From: Streptomyces sclerotialus
GTDB taxonomy: Bacteria; Actinomycetota; Actinomycetes; Streptomycetales; Streptomycetaceae
Length of the DNA: 64,000 nucleotides
Assembly (NCBI RefSeq): GCF_040907265.1
Contig: NZ_JBFOHP010000002.1
Location: forward strand, 7,316,001-7,380,000
Reading direction: 5' to 3'
Position 1 is the first letter of the stretch. Each line of letters starts with the position of its first letter. A program made the translations under genes and the position numbers. Positions 47,795-56,129 of this stretch are shown here, piece after piece. The notes under the pieces are model-generated. The model saw only the letters and a list, made by a program, of their open reading frames with translations. It was not told the DNA's origin and did not search any database.

Positions 47795-48184
47795 CTACAC
47801 CAACGGCATGGACCCCGAACACCGACTGGCAGACGGATCCGGCCCGTGGTCAGGGAGCGGACAGTCACACCGGACATGATCCGTGCTCGTGCCCGTGGCC
47901 CTGGGGGCGACCTCGGAGGGCGGCGGGACCTCTTCACCCAGTGGTATACGGGCCTCCGCGAGGACGTCGCCGGCCTTGAGCCGGGCCTCTTCCGCGAACG
48001 AGGCCAGCCACCGTCCGGTGCGGATGCTCTGGGCCAAGCCCTCGACGACGGCCTTACGGGCGGCAGGCTTGGCCGGGTGGAGGGGTTTGGTGGCGCCTTT
48101 GACGATCAGGGCGCCTGCCACTGCGGAGGCGGCGCAGTGGACGAGCCGTCCGGTGGCGGCGCCGGAGGGCGCGAAGGGCTGCGT
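47795..48184 (-). pseudogene. DUF1490-like metal-associated protein lacking a normal start codon
   Basis: The frame GRLVHCAASAVAGALIVKGA, SFAEEARLKAGDVLAEARI and LGEEVPPPSE resembles DUF1490, a small family found next to metal-transport genes in actinobacteria. AGGAGG lies 8 bases upstream of an in-frame ACG (48182-48184) exactly where ATG is expected, suggesting a start-codon mutation. No other good start exists before the conserved part. The C-terminus is longer than usual. It points away from Zur box 2, so it may once have been Zur-controlled. Confidence 0.5.
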
Positions 48185-48207
48185 CGGGACTCCTCCTGCC
48201 CGGAATC

Positions 48208-48251
48208 GCTGCCGCAGGTGTGCCTCTGGGCTGCCGCAGGTGTGCCTCTGG
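48208..48251. repeat. 22-bp exact tandem duplication
   Basis: GCTGCCGCAGGTGTGCCTCT followed by GG occurs twice in a row (48208-48229, 48230-48251), between the DUF1490-like frame and Zur box 2. Confidence 0.92.
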
Positions 48252-48366
48252 GCGAGGGGGAGGGCCGTACGCGAACCGGTCGCGGTCCGAGAGGGCCGTC
48301 TCGTACGTGGTGCCTCCGCCGGCTGGCGTTCGCCGAACCGGCACACTCGTCGCGACCACATAGACA

Positions 48367-48381
48367 TGACATTCATTTTCA
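48367..48381. promoter_or_regulatory. Zur box 2
   Basis: TGACATTCATTTTCA followed by TAGGGT (48384-48389) as a likely -10. The right half-site ATTTTCA is the same as in box 3. It would place the 48576-50433 operon under zinc repression with a ~180-nt leader. Confidence 0.72.
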
Positions 48382-48575
48382 TTTAGGGTTGTGGTGCTGC
48401 ACCGGCAGTGAGCAGTCGTCCCACGGGCTCTCTCGACCTGCCGGCGCTTCGTGCCGGTGCAGGAGTTGCACGCCCTGATGGCTGCCGCCGGGACCGCGGC
48501 CGAGCTGACGCACCAGTGGACGCACCAGTGACTGCGGCGACTGCCAACCCCACCCGGAGAAGGAGAACGGACGCC

Positions 48576-48854
48576 ATGCCGCTGGGATCCCGCCCGCAAC
48601 CGAGCCCGAAGGTGCGCGAGCTGAAGGAGGCCGTACGCGCGCTGCTCGGACTCGATGACGACACCGCCGTGGTGATTCGGGAGCTTGCCTGCACCGAGCC
48701 GGGCTGTCCGCCGCTGGAGACGGTCATCGCCGTACTGCCCATGGATGCCCCGGCCCGCCGTTGGACCCTCCATCACCCCGTCGAGCAGGTCACTGAGGAG
48801 ATTCTGCGGAGCGCGCTGCTCACCGTTCCGCGCGAAGCGGGAGGAGCGGCATGA
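48576..48854 (+). CDS. Small hypothetical protein, first gene of a Zur-controlled operon
   Basis: 92 residues from ATG 48576, with GGAGAAGGAG upstream. I do not recognise a named family. The protein has a helical start (SPKVRELKEAVRALLGL) and a compact middle with CTEPGCPPLETVIAVLP, whose two Cys could bind metal or a cluster. The pattern recalls small nitrate-reductase-like or KH-type folds but is not diagnostic. It overlaps the next gene by ATGA, and Zur box 2 lies ~200 bp upstream. A role in zinc starvation is inferred from context only. Confidence 0.7.
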   Translation: MPLGSRPQPSPKVRELKEAVRALLGLDDDTAVVIRELACTEPGCPPLETVIAVLPMDAPARRWTLHHPVEQVTEEILRSALLTVPREAGGAA

Positions 48855-49231
48855 CCGGCGCGGCGCAGGGCGGCCCGAGCCGCCCGTTCACCTTGGTTGC
48901 CTGCACGGACTGCCGTGAGTCCGCCGGCCGTCAGATAGTGGATCGGCTCCGGCAGGCCGTCCGCAGCTGTTCCCACGGAGTCATGGTCGTCACCACCTGC
49001 CTCGGGCGAGTCCTGGACTGCGACGCCGCCCGCGGGCTGCACGCCGTCGTGCAGCCCTGTGCGGCTGACCGCAGTGCCACCGGCCCTGCGGTGCTTCTCG
49101 GGCCTCTCGCCACCGAGGCCGACGCGGAAGCCGTCGGCGTGTGGCTGCGGGCCGGCATGCCGGACGACGGCACCCTGCGCATCGGCCTGCGCGTGGCTCC
49201 GGCACCCCCGTACGTCTCCCGCCCCGCATGA
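48851..49231 (+). CDS. Thioredoxin-fold ferredoxin-like Cys protein
   Basis: 126 residues, coupled on both sides by ATGA. VACTDCRESAG (~18), VVTTCLGRVLDC (~45) and AVVQPC (~62) followed by GPLATEADAEAVGVWLRAGM give the order of the thioredoxin-like [2Fe-2S] fold seen again in the 53988 gene. The spacing of the third and fourth Cys differs (CLGRVLDC versus CLGPCDQ), so cluster binding is uncertain. A decayed copy lies at 44823-45040. It likely works with the CobW relative encoded next. Confidence 0.65.
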   Translation: MTGAAQGGPSRPFTLVACTDCRESAGRQIVDRLRQAVRSCSHGVMVVTTCLGRVLDCDAARGLHAVVQPCAADRSATGPAVLLGPLATEADAEAVGVWLRAGMPDDGTLRIGLRVAPAPPYVSRPA

Positions 49232-50433
49232 GCGGACCACTCATGTCGAAAGTTCTGCTGAGCGTAGTGACCGGCAATACCCCCCATGTCCGGGGCGTGG
49301 CGGTGGATCATGTGCTGCGCGCGGCTCCGGGCGCCGTGGTCCTCGCGGTGTCGATCCAGCACAGGGACGGCGCATATCCGGCCGTCCAGCGCTTCATCTC
49401 CGGTGGCGACGCACGGCAGCAGACGGCCGCGCCCCTGAGCGCAACAGGCGATCCGGCGGTGATCCTCCGCCAGGACCTCCTTGCTCTCCGACGCACCACC
49501 GGGGCACCACACGTCGTCCTCGCCCTGCCCGCCGAGTTCGACGTCCTCCCGTTCCTCACAGAGCTGTGGCGCACCCGGATCGGGAGCAGCTCACTGGCCG
49601 ACCACTACGAACCCGCGCCTCTCCTGGTAGGCGTCGACCCTGCTCCTTTCATGGCGGACATCGGCTGCGTCCACCGAGCCGCACCCCTGTGGGGCGGCGA
49701 TGGTCACACCGATCCACTGACACCGGCCGAGGCCGCCGCCCGCCAGGTCGAGGCGGCGGACGCCCTGATCCTGCCCGTGGCGGCGAACGGTGACGGTGAA
49801 CGCATGGAGGGAGTGGCCGCGTTGGCCGGCCACCTCAACGGGCAGGCCGTGCTCGTTGCCTCCTCGCACATCGATGGACCGGAGGCGGGGTTGCCGCCGT
49901 CCCTCGTGCGCCCGGCGCCCCGCGGAACCGTCGACGAGTGGCGGGCGCGGCTGGAGCCTGTGACGGTGCCACCCCTGGGGCGCGGCGTTCATCACGGCGT
50001 GGAGTCCGTCCTGTGGCGGGCCCGGCGTCCCCTGCACCCCGAACGACTGGCAGCCGTACTCGCCACGGTGATGTGCGGCGCGGTCCGCAGCCGAGGACAC
50101 CTGTGGCTGGCCAGCCGCCCCGATTCCGTCGTGGCATGGCGCTCGGCCGGCCCGCACCTGGAACTCCGCGAGGCGGGCAGCTGGCTGGAGGCCGGCGACC
50201 AGCGCGCCTGGAATGCGGTTTCGCCGCAGCGGCGCACGCTCGCCTCGTGGTTCTGGCATGACTACTACGGCGAGCGGCGCAATGAAATCACCTTCACCGG
50301 CACCGGCCTCGATGAGCAACGGATCCGCTCCGCCCTGGAGTCCGCCGTGCTCAGCGATGCCGAACTCGCGCAGGGCAGGGAGGCCTGGGTCGCCCACCCC
50401 GATCCGCTCCTGAGCGGCGGAGGTTCTCCTTGA
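49228..50433 (+). CDS. CobW-family protein without a P-loop
   Basis: 401 residues from ATG 49228 (ATG 49243 also possible). The C-terminal ~110 residues are a CobW_C domain: SRGHLWLASRPDSVVAWRSA, WFWHDYYGERRNEITFTG and LSDAELAQGREAW. The N-terminus starts VLLSVVTGNTPHVRGVAVDH where active CobW GTPases have [14 protein letters not shown], so the Walker A Lys/Thr are absent. The GCxCC metal motif is missing as well. It therefore probably does not hydrolyse GTP and may act as a partner or decoy for the real CobW at 51920. It ends the Zur box 2 operon. Confidence 0.75.
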   Translation: MSGPLMSKVLLSVVTGNTPHVRGVAVDHVLRAAPGAVVLAVSIQHRDGAYPAVQRFISGGDARQQTAAPLSATGDPAVILRQDLLALRRTTGAPHVVLALPAEFDVLPFLTELWRTRIGSSSLADHYEPAPLLVGVDPAPFMADIGCVHRAAPLWGGDGHTDPLTPAEAAARQVEAADALILPVAANGDGERMEGVAALAGHLNGQAVLVASSHIDGPEAGLPPSLVRPAPRGTVDEWRARLEPVTVPPLGRGVHHGVESVLWRARRPLHPERLAAVLATVMCGAVRSRGHLWLASRPDSVVAWRSAGPHLELREAGSWLEAGDQRAWNAVSPQRRTLASWFWHDYYGERRNEITFTGTGLDEQRIRSALESAVLSDAELAQGREAWVAHPDPLLSGGGSP

Positions 50434-51190
50434 TCGTGCGTGCATCGACGGCCGCGCGCAGCCGCCCCAGTGCGTGATGGTTGTCCGGTTCGAGGCTGCC
50501 GGTGTCGCGCCCCTGCTCCCTGGCCCGTACCCAGTCCGAGTGAGTGAGGCAGGTGAGCAGATCATCGCCGACGTGCTCGCGGAGGAAGGCGATGTCCTCC
50601 TCACCGGTCACCTTGTTGCCGACCACGGCGGTCGGTACACCGAATTCAACGGTGTGTTCGCGGTACTGACCGTAGACGGAGACGCTCTTACGCGTGGGCT
50701 CCGTGGCGAGGAAGGTCACGCCGAAGCGGGTGAACAGGCCGGAGGCGAAGGAGCCGGCGCCGGCCGTCATGTCGACGACGACATACTCGCCCGCACCGTC
50801 CACCAGTGATGGAGGTAGAGCTCGACGGCCCCGCACGTCGAGTGATGGCAGGCGGTTCCGAGGTCCTCCTTCTCGAAAGCCCCGGTCACCGTGAGATGTA
50901 CCCCGGCCACTTCGCGGGCGGTGGCGGGCGTGCACCGGATACGGCCCGAGCAGTCGCAGCAGGCGTGAGCTGCTTCCTTGATGTCCGCGGGATGGACGCC
51001 GAGCGGAGGAGTGGTGGCGAGGTCCTGCTCGTCCAGCCCCAGGGTGCTTCCCAGGTGCTGATGGATGTCTCCGTCGATGGCGACGACGGGTGCGCCGGAA
51101 TCTGCCAAGTGCCGGGCGAAGAGAGTCGACAGCGTGGCCTTGCCGCTGCCGCCCTCGCCGACGAACGCGATGCGCAGGGGACTGCATCAC
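50434..51190 (-). pseudogene. Broken MinD/CooC-like ATPase gene
   Basis: The start RIAFVGEGGSGKATLSTLF and GAPVVAIDGDIHQHLG is a deviant-Walker-A P-loop with no ATG (CTG stands in its place near 51178). That frame runs to GAVELYLHH. One missing base near 50810 shifts it, and the rest, VDGAGEYVVVDMTAGAGSF, TEPTRKSVSVYGQYREH and VVGNKVTGEEDIAFLREH, is in another frame. Related intact proteins are metal-insertion-type ATPases of Streptomyces. It is convergent with the CobW relative. Confidence 0.75.
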
Positions 51191-51382
51191 GTGAAAGCGA
51201 TGTCATGCGCGTGTCCACATGCGGCGTCCAGGCGCGGGGCTTGGGTGTCAGGCGTGGCGCGCCGCAATGTGTCGGCGAATAGCGGGAGTTGGAAGCCGGG
51301 CTGGTGTGCCAGCAGGGGCCCCGGTGGCACGCATGGCTCGAATCGGCCTCCGGGGATACATGAACGAGCCTTCACATGGACA

Positions 51383-51397
51383 TGGAATTCATTTTCA
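51383..51397. promoter_or_regulatory. Zur box 3, autoregulatory
   Basis: TGGAATTCATTTTCA lies 15 bp before the zur start. TAGCCT at 51400-51405 fits a -10, placing transcription at or next to the ATG, so the zur mRNA may be leaderless. Confidence 0.72.
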
Positions 51398-51412
51398 TCT
51401 AGCCTCATCGGC

Positions 51413-51913
51413 ATGACCGGTGCCAAGACATCGCCCACGCGGATGACGCCGCAGCGGGTCGCGGTGCTGCGCGCGCTCGTCAACTGCTCCGATTTCGTCT
51501 CCGCCCAGACGCTGCACGCCCGGATGGCGACCATGGACAGAGCGGTGGGACTCACCACGGTCTACCGCGCGTTGCGCGCCCTCCAGGCCGCCGGGCGTCT
51601 CGATGTCGTGCGTGACGAGACGGGTGAGCGGCTCTACCGCAGGCGCGCTGCGGACGGTCATCGTCACTACCTGCTCTGCCGCAGCTGCGGTCACAGCCGG
51701 CCGGTCGACTCCGACGTGGTCGAACGCTGGGTCGAGCAGACCCGCGAGATCAGCGGGTTCGTCGCCCTCGAGCACACCGTCGAGCTGACGGGCATCTGCG
51801 CGAGCTGCCGACCCGCCATGCACGGAAGTGCACCCCGACCGAACGCCAAAGCCGTACAAGCTGACCAAGCCGACCAAGCCGAACAAGCCGAACAAGCCGA
51901 ACAAGGAGTCTGA
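51413..51913 (+). CDS. zur: Zinc uptake regulator Zur (Fur family)
   Basis: 166 residues from ATG 51413. The winged helix (about 10-85) includes TPQRVAVLRALVNC and VGLTTVYRALRALQAAGRLD. HRHYLLCRSCGHSRPVDSD and LTGICASCRP give the two CxxC pairs of the structural zinc site, with His residues for the sensor site. Zn-bound Zur represses uptake and zinc-sparing genes; box 3 indicates autoregulation. The C-terminus has five Gln-Ala-Asp/Glu repeats not typical of Zur. The gene is 6 bp upstream of cobW and probably co-transcribed. Other Fur members (Fur, Nur) are less likely given the neighbours. Confidence 0.87.
   Translation: MTGAKTSPTRMTPQRVAVLRALVNCSDFVSAQTLHARMATMDRAVGLTTVYRALRALQAAGRLDVVRDETGERLYRRRAADGHRHYLLCRSCGHSRPVDSDVVERWVEQTREISGFVALEHTVELTGICASCRPAMHGSAPRPNAKAVQADQADQAEQAEQAEQGV
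51857..51901. repeat. 9-bp tandem repeat in the 3' end of zur
   Basis: Five units of CAAGC(C/T)GA(A/C) encode QAD/QAE repeats at the Zur C-terminus, in frame. Confidence 0.9.
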
Positions 51914-51919
51914 CGCCCA

Positions 51920-52951
51920 ATGTCCGATGTTGTGGATACCGAAGCACGCGAACCACAGGACGGCCGAGTGCCCGTCACCGTACTGACCGGCTTTCTCGGC
52001 TCCGGGAAGACCACACTGCTCAACCGCATCCTCACCGAGCAGCACGGCATGAAGATCGCGGTGATCGAGAACGAGTTCGGCGAGGTCGGCATCGACGACG
52101 CGCTCGTGCTGGACGCCGAAGAAGAGATCTTCGAGATGAACAACGGCTGCATCTGCTGCACCGTACGAGGGGACCTCATCCGCATCCTCGGCGCGCTGAT
52201 GCGACGGCGCGAGAAGTTCGACCACATCCTGATCGAGACCACGGGGCTTGCCGACCCGGCCCCCGTCGCCCAGACCTTCTTCATGGACGACGAGATCGCA
52301 GGCCAGCTGCGCCTGGACGCCATCGTCACGCTCGTCGACGCGGCGCACGCGCTCCCGCATCTGGACGAGGAGAAGCCGGAGGGCGTGGAGAACGAGGCCG
52401 TCGAGCAGATCGCCTTCGCCGACCGGGTGGTGCTCAACAAGACCGACCTGGCGGACGAGTCGACGATCGCCGAGGTCATCTCCCGCATCCGGGCGATCAA
52501 CGCGCCCGTGCAGATCATCCCGACCCAGCACGCCGAGGTGGATCTCGCGCGGGTCATGAACGTGGGCGCGTTCGACCTGGAGCGGGTGCTCAAGGACGAC
52601 CCGGAGTTCCTGACCGAGACCGAGCACCAGCACGACACCTCCGTCACCTCCGTCGGCTTCGAACTGACCGGCGAACTGGACGAGGACCGGCTCAATCGCT
52701 GGCTGGGCGCCCTGCTGCGCACCAAGGGCGCGGACATCTTCCGTTCCAAGGGCATCCTCGCCATCGCGGGCGCGCCCAAGCAGTACGTGTTCCAGGGCGT
52801 GCACATGCTGTTGGACGGCGAGTTCGGGCGGGACTGGCAGGAGGGCGAGAGCCGGCAGTCCAAGCTGGTCTTCATCGGCCGCGGCCTGGACCGCGCACAG
52901 CTGGAGACGGGCCTCGCGGCCTGCCTGACCACCGCGGGAGTCGCCGCGTGA
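51920..52951 (+). CDS. CobW/ZNG-type GTP-dependent zinc chaperone
   Basis: 343 residues from ATG 51920. Walker [18 protein letters not shown] (~22), the metal-binding GCICC motif in [13 protein letters not shown] (~74), [10 protein letters not shown] and LNKTDL (~159) define an active G3E GTPase. The CobW C-terminal domain spans ~235-340. Such proteins deliver zinc to client enzymes, especially during starvation. It lies between zur and a WD40 gene, whose GTG overlaps its stop, in one operon behind Zur box 3. Confidence 0.92.
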   Translation: MSDVVDTEAREPQDGRVPVTVLTGFLGSGKTTLLNRILTEQHGMKIAVIENEFGEVGIDDALVLDAEEEIFEMNNGCICCTVRGDLIRILGALMRRREKFDHILIETTGLADPAPVAQTFFMDDEIAGQLRLDAIVTLVDAAHALPHLDEEKPEGVENEAVEQIAFADRVVLNKTDLADESTIAEVISRIRAINAPVQIIPTQHAEVDLARVMNVGAFDLERVLKDDPEFLTETEHQHDTSVTSVGFELTGELDEDRLNRWLGALLRTKGADIFRSKGILAIAGAPKQYVFQGVHMLLDGEFGRDWQEGESRQSKLVFIGRGLDRAQLETGLAACLTTAGVAA

Positions 52952-53991
52952 GCATGGACACGACCGAAGCGGCAGTGCACACCGGCGTCTCCATCGCCTG
53001 GGAGACCGCCGTCGACGATGCGCCCGTAGCGCTCTCCACCGCGGCCGGACAACTCGCGGTAGCCGGTGCCGAGGGACGGGTCTGGACCCTGGACCTCGCC
53101 ACGGGGACGGCGACGGCCGTACTCGAACTGCCCGGCGGGGCTCTCCACGTGGCGCTTTCGCCCGACGGGCGCCACGTCGCGGCGACCGGTCCCACCGGGT
53201 ACGGGCTGCACGACCGCGAGACCGGCCGCACGGTCGCGATCGAGACCGGGCGCTGGTCCGCCACCGCCCGCTGGGCCGACGTGCAGCGCGTGGCGGTGGC
53301 CTCCGGCAAGACAGCGCTGGTCCTGGACGCCGAGGGCAAGCAGCTGTGGGCCACGGAGCCCGCCGCGAGCACCGTCACCGACCTTGCCTGGCTGCGCCAG
53401 GGCCGTCGGCTGGCCGTCGCCGCATACGGGGCCGTGCGCTGCCACGAGAGGCATCAGAAACGGCCCGTGGAGACGTACCCGTACATCGGGTCGCACCTGG
53501 CGCTGGCCGTCGCGCCGACCGGGCGCTGGATCTGCAGCGGCAACCAGGACGCGTCCATCCACATTTGGCGCACGCGGGACGGCTCCGAACTCACCATGTC
53601 CGGCTACCCGGAGAAGGTCTCCCGGCTCGCCTTCGACGACACCGGATTCTGGCTGGCGGCCGACGGCGCACCGGACGTGACGGTATGGGACTTCTCCGGC
53701 AAGGGCCCTGCGGGTACTGCTCCGCGCTCCCTGCGCGAACACGAAACGGTCACCGCGCTCGCCTGGCGCCCCGGCGGCGGGTGCCACCTCGCCAGCGGTG
53801 GTGATGACGGCACGCTCGCCCTGTGGCACGCCACTTCCGGACGCCCGCAGGCGCGGCTGCGCCCGGCCCGCACGCTGGAGGGCGAGTCGGCGGTACAGGC
53901 ACTGGCCTGGGCCGGCTCCGAACTGCTGATCGCGGCATACCACGGCGGTACGGTGCGGGCACTGCGGCTGCCGCCGGGAGCCGCCCTGTGA
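52948..53991 (+). CDS. WD40 beta-propeller protein paired with CobW
   Basis: 347 residues from GTG 52948, overlapping the cobW stop (GTGA). At least six WD-like blades are visible, for example [20 protein letters not shown] then [18 protein letters not shown] then VTVWDF, and [18 protein letters not shown] then LALW. It lacks enzymatic motifs and is cytoplasmic. WD40 and CobW genes are neighbours in several bacterial phyla, suggesting that the propeller is a scaffold for zinc delivery. It is coupled to the ferredoxin-like gene downstream. Confidence 0.88.
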   Translation: MSMDTTEAAVHTGVSIAWETAVDDAPVALSTAAGQLAVAGAEGRVWTLDLATGTATAVLELPGGALHVALSPDGRHVAATGPTGYGLHDRETGRTVAIETGRWSATARWADVQRVAVASGKTALVLDAEGKQLWATEPAASTVTDLAWLRQGRRLAVAAYGAVRCHERHQKRPVETYPYIGSHLALAVAPTGRWICSGNQDASIHIWRTRDGSELTMSGYPEKVSRLAFDDTGFWLAADGAPDVTVWDFSGKGPAGTAPRSLREHETVTALAWRPGGGCHLASGGDDGTLALWHATSGRPQARLRPARTLEGESAVQALAWAGSELLIAAYHGGTVRALRLPPGAAL

Positions 53992-54524
53992 GTCGCCCGA
54001 AGGGGCGCGCTGCCGCTGCGCGCCGCCGGGAACTCGCCGCGCGGGCGGACGAGGCCGCACGGACGGTGTCCTCGATGGCGCGGGCGGAGGGCGCTGCGTC
54101 GCGGACGGTGATCGGCGCCGCCCGCGAGCGCCCGTGCACGCTGGTCGTGTGCCGGGGCTGCTGCTGCGGCAACGCCCGCAAGCATCCCGGGTTCGACCAT
54201 GCCTGGCAGCTGGCCCGGCTGCAGGCGGCAGCGCGGGAATCGAACGGCCGGCTGGCGGTCCGTACGACCGACTGCCTGGGGCCGTGCGACCAGGCCAATG
54301 TCATCGTCGTCCAGCCCTCCGGGGCCGGGCGACGGATGGGCGGCCGGGCGACCTGGGTCGGCTTCGCGATGAGCGACGACGCCACCGAGGACGTGGTGCG
54401 GTGGGCGGCCGACGGTGGGCCCGGCGTCGCCGTACCGCCGGCAGCGCTGGAACTGCAATTCATCCGGCCGCCGGGTGAGGTACGGGCGCGGGCGACGGGC
54501 AGGCGCGGCCGTGCACGCCGCTGA
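53988..54524 (+). CDS. (2Fe-2S) ferredoxin-like protein
   Basis: 178 residues from GTG 53988, overlapping the WD40 stop. A basic helical start (~1-50) precedes LVVCRGCCCGNARKHPG (~52) and TTDCLGPCDQANVIVVQPSG (~92), the four-Cys pattern of thioredoxin-fold [2Fe-2S] ferredoxins (CbiX/Shethna type). WVGFAMSDDATEDVVRW closes the fold. It is in the zur-cobW operon; an electron-transfer or metal-sensing role is inferred. The ArsR gene starts inside its 3' end. Confidence 0.78.
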   Translation: MSRPKGRAAAARRRELAARADEAARTVSSMARAEGAASRTVIGAARERPCTLVVCRGCCCGNARKHPGFDHAWQLARLQAAARESNGRLAVRTTDCLGPCDQANVIVVQPSGAGRRMGGRATWVGFAMSDDATEDVVRWAADGGPGVAVPPAALELQFIRPPGEVRARATGRRGRARR

Positions 54525-54897
54525 GCGGGGCGATGCGGAAGAGGGCGCGGTCGCCGGCCAGGGCGTGGTGACGGGCAAGGCCGTGACCATGGACGCGGAG
54601 ACCGCGCAGGTCGTCGCGACCACCCTCCAGGCCCTGGCAGCCCCCTCCCGTCTGCGGATCCTCACCGCCCTGCGCCGAAGGCCGTATCCCGTCTCCGAAC
54701 TGGCCGCCGAGGTCGGCATGGCCCAGTCCGCCGTCTCCCATCAGCTGCGCCTGCTCCGAGCCCTGGGCCTGGTCACCGGCCATCGTGAAGGGCGGCGCAT
54801 CGTCTACCGGCTGTTCGACAACCACGTCGCCCAACTCCTCGACGAGGCCCTCCACCACACCGAGCATCTGCGACTGGGCCTGCGCGGCAATTACTGA
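54511..54897 (+). CDS. ArsR/SmtB-family zinc or cobalt sensor (CzrA/NmtR type)
   Basis: 128 residues from GTG 54511, overlapping the previous gene by 14 bp; later starts at 54568 or 54589 are possible. The winged helix spans ~30-100 (LAAPSRLRILTAL, MAQSAVSHQLRLLRALGLV). The last helix has DNHVAQLLDEALHHTEHLRL. This matches the alpha-5 zinc site DxHx10HxxH exactly (D and H near the start, H and H at the end). The ANRTELH-type Cys site of ArsR is absent. Such repressors release DNA when zinc is high. Pairing with Zur gives both arms of zinc control in one operon. No efflux gene is visible. Confidence 0.85.
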   Translation: MHAAERGDAEEGAVAGQGVVTGKAVTMDAETAQVVATTLQALAAPSRLRILTALRRRPYPVSELAAEVGMAQSAVSHQLRLLRALGLVTGHREGRRIVYRLFDNHVAQLLDEALHHTEHLRLGLRGNY

Positions 54898-55094
54898 ATC
54901 TTCGACGGAGCCGCGTCTCGCGCGGCACCCACACCGAACACGGCTGGTGGCAGGACGGCTGCTACGCCCGCATGTGGCAGCCCCAGCCGGCGGTCGACGC
55001 CGGGCGCGTGCCCGTCACCGGCCCGAAGCCGCGTCACGGGAGGTGGGGCGGCGACGGGCCTGGTTGCAGACGCTCGACAGCCGGGCCAGCGGTG
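54898..55094. other. Spacer with possible coding debris
   Basis: A frame with GWWQDGCYARMWQP and PVTGPKPR near 54,940-55,030 looks like degraded coding sequence of unknown origin. No intact gene. Confidence 0.35.
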
Positions 55095-55870
55095 TCATGC
55101 CGTGATCTGCTCACGGCCCGTGATCCTCCCGTTCTCCATGGCCAGTACACGGTCGCAGAAGTGCCGTACGACGGCCTGGTCGTGGCAGATGAAGAGACAG
55201 CCGAGCCCGAACTCGTCCTGGAGGTCGAGGAGGAGATTCAGGATGCCGGCGCGCAGCGACGGGTCGAGTGCGGACATCGGTTCGTCCAGGACGATGAGGT
55301 CGGGGGCGCAGGCCAGTGCCCGCGCGATACCGGCGCGCTGATACTGCCCGCCGGACAGCTCGTACGGCAGCCGGTCCCCGTACGAACGCTCCAGCCCGAC
55401 CACGTCGAGCAGCTCGTCGAACCGCCCGGGGCCGGAGGTCGCGGACCAACGTCCTTGAACGTGCAGTGGCTCGGCGATCTGGTCGCGGAGGCGCCTGCGC
55501 GGGCTGAGCGAGCCGTACGGGTCCTGGAAGACGGGCTGAAGGCGTGGCCGGAAGGGACGGATCCGGCGCTCGCTCAAGGCGGTCAGCTCCGTACCGTCGA
55601 ACCGGACCTGGCCGCTGTGCGGGCGGCGCAGCCCGGCGGCATTGCCCCCGCGGAGGGCGGGTGGCCCGGGATGGCGGGCAGCCGTGTCTTACGGCCCGCC
55701 GCCGCACTCGGGACGGAAGCGATCAGGCCCGCGGTGTACGGGGCGTACGGACGGTCCAGGACCAGGGCCACCGGACCGTACTCGGCCAGCCGCCCGGCAT
55801 ACATGACGGCCATCCAGTCGGCGTGTTCCCGTACGGCGGCCAGGAGATCAAGGACACGACGAGCTCGCGC
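55095..55870 (-). pseudogene. Scrambled oligopeptide/nickel ABC ATPase remnant
   Basis: The left part (55095-55577) holds the second half of a DppF-type ATPase: FQDPYGSLSPRRRLRDQIAE, LSGGQYQRAGIARAL, LIVLDEPMSALDPSL and FICHDQAVVRHF, with no Walker A. The right part (55583-55870) holds the end of a DppD-type ATPase: MAVMYAGRLAEYGPVALVLD and PYAPYTAGLIASVPS. The join suggests a deletion that fused two adjacent ATPase genes and removed the nucleotide-binding start. The right edge is cut by an IS5 fragment. Confidence 0.75.
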
Positions 55871-56114
55871 GTACCTGCGTGGCCGAGGCATCGCGACAGT
55901 TGTCCCGGAGCGGATCGACCAGATCAACGGCCGCATCCGGCGGCGAGAGGGCCGGTGCCGACTCAACCGAGCGGCATACCGGCGCCGCAACGTCGTCGAA
56001 CGCTGCTTCAACCGACTCGGGCACAACAAAGCCCTGGCCACCCGCTACGACAAACGTGCCCGCCACTCCCAGTCCATGGTCACCCTCGCCTGCCTACGAC
56101 TGTGGCTGCCATGA
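55862..56114 (+). pseudogene. IS5-family transposase 3' fragment
   Basis: ARAYLRGRGIATVVPERIDQ, then YRRRNVVERCFNRLGHNKAL and ATRYDKRARHSQS match the C-terminal DDE region of IS5 transposases, ending LRLWLP and TGA. It begins abruptly inside the ABC ATPase remnant. Confidence 0.8.
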
Positions 56115-56129
56115 CTTGGCGGACACGAC

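Noticed and set aside
49228..50433. Active CobW GTPase
   Set aside because: No Walker A, no GCxCC and no NKxD motif; only the C-terminal domain supports the family.
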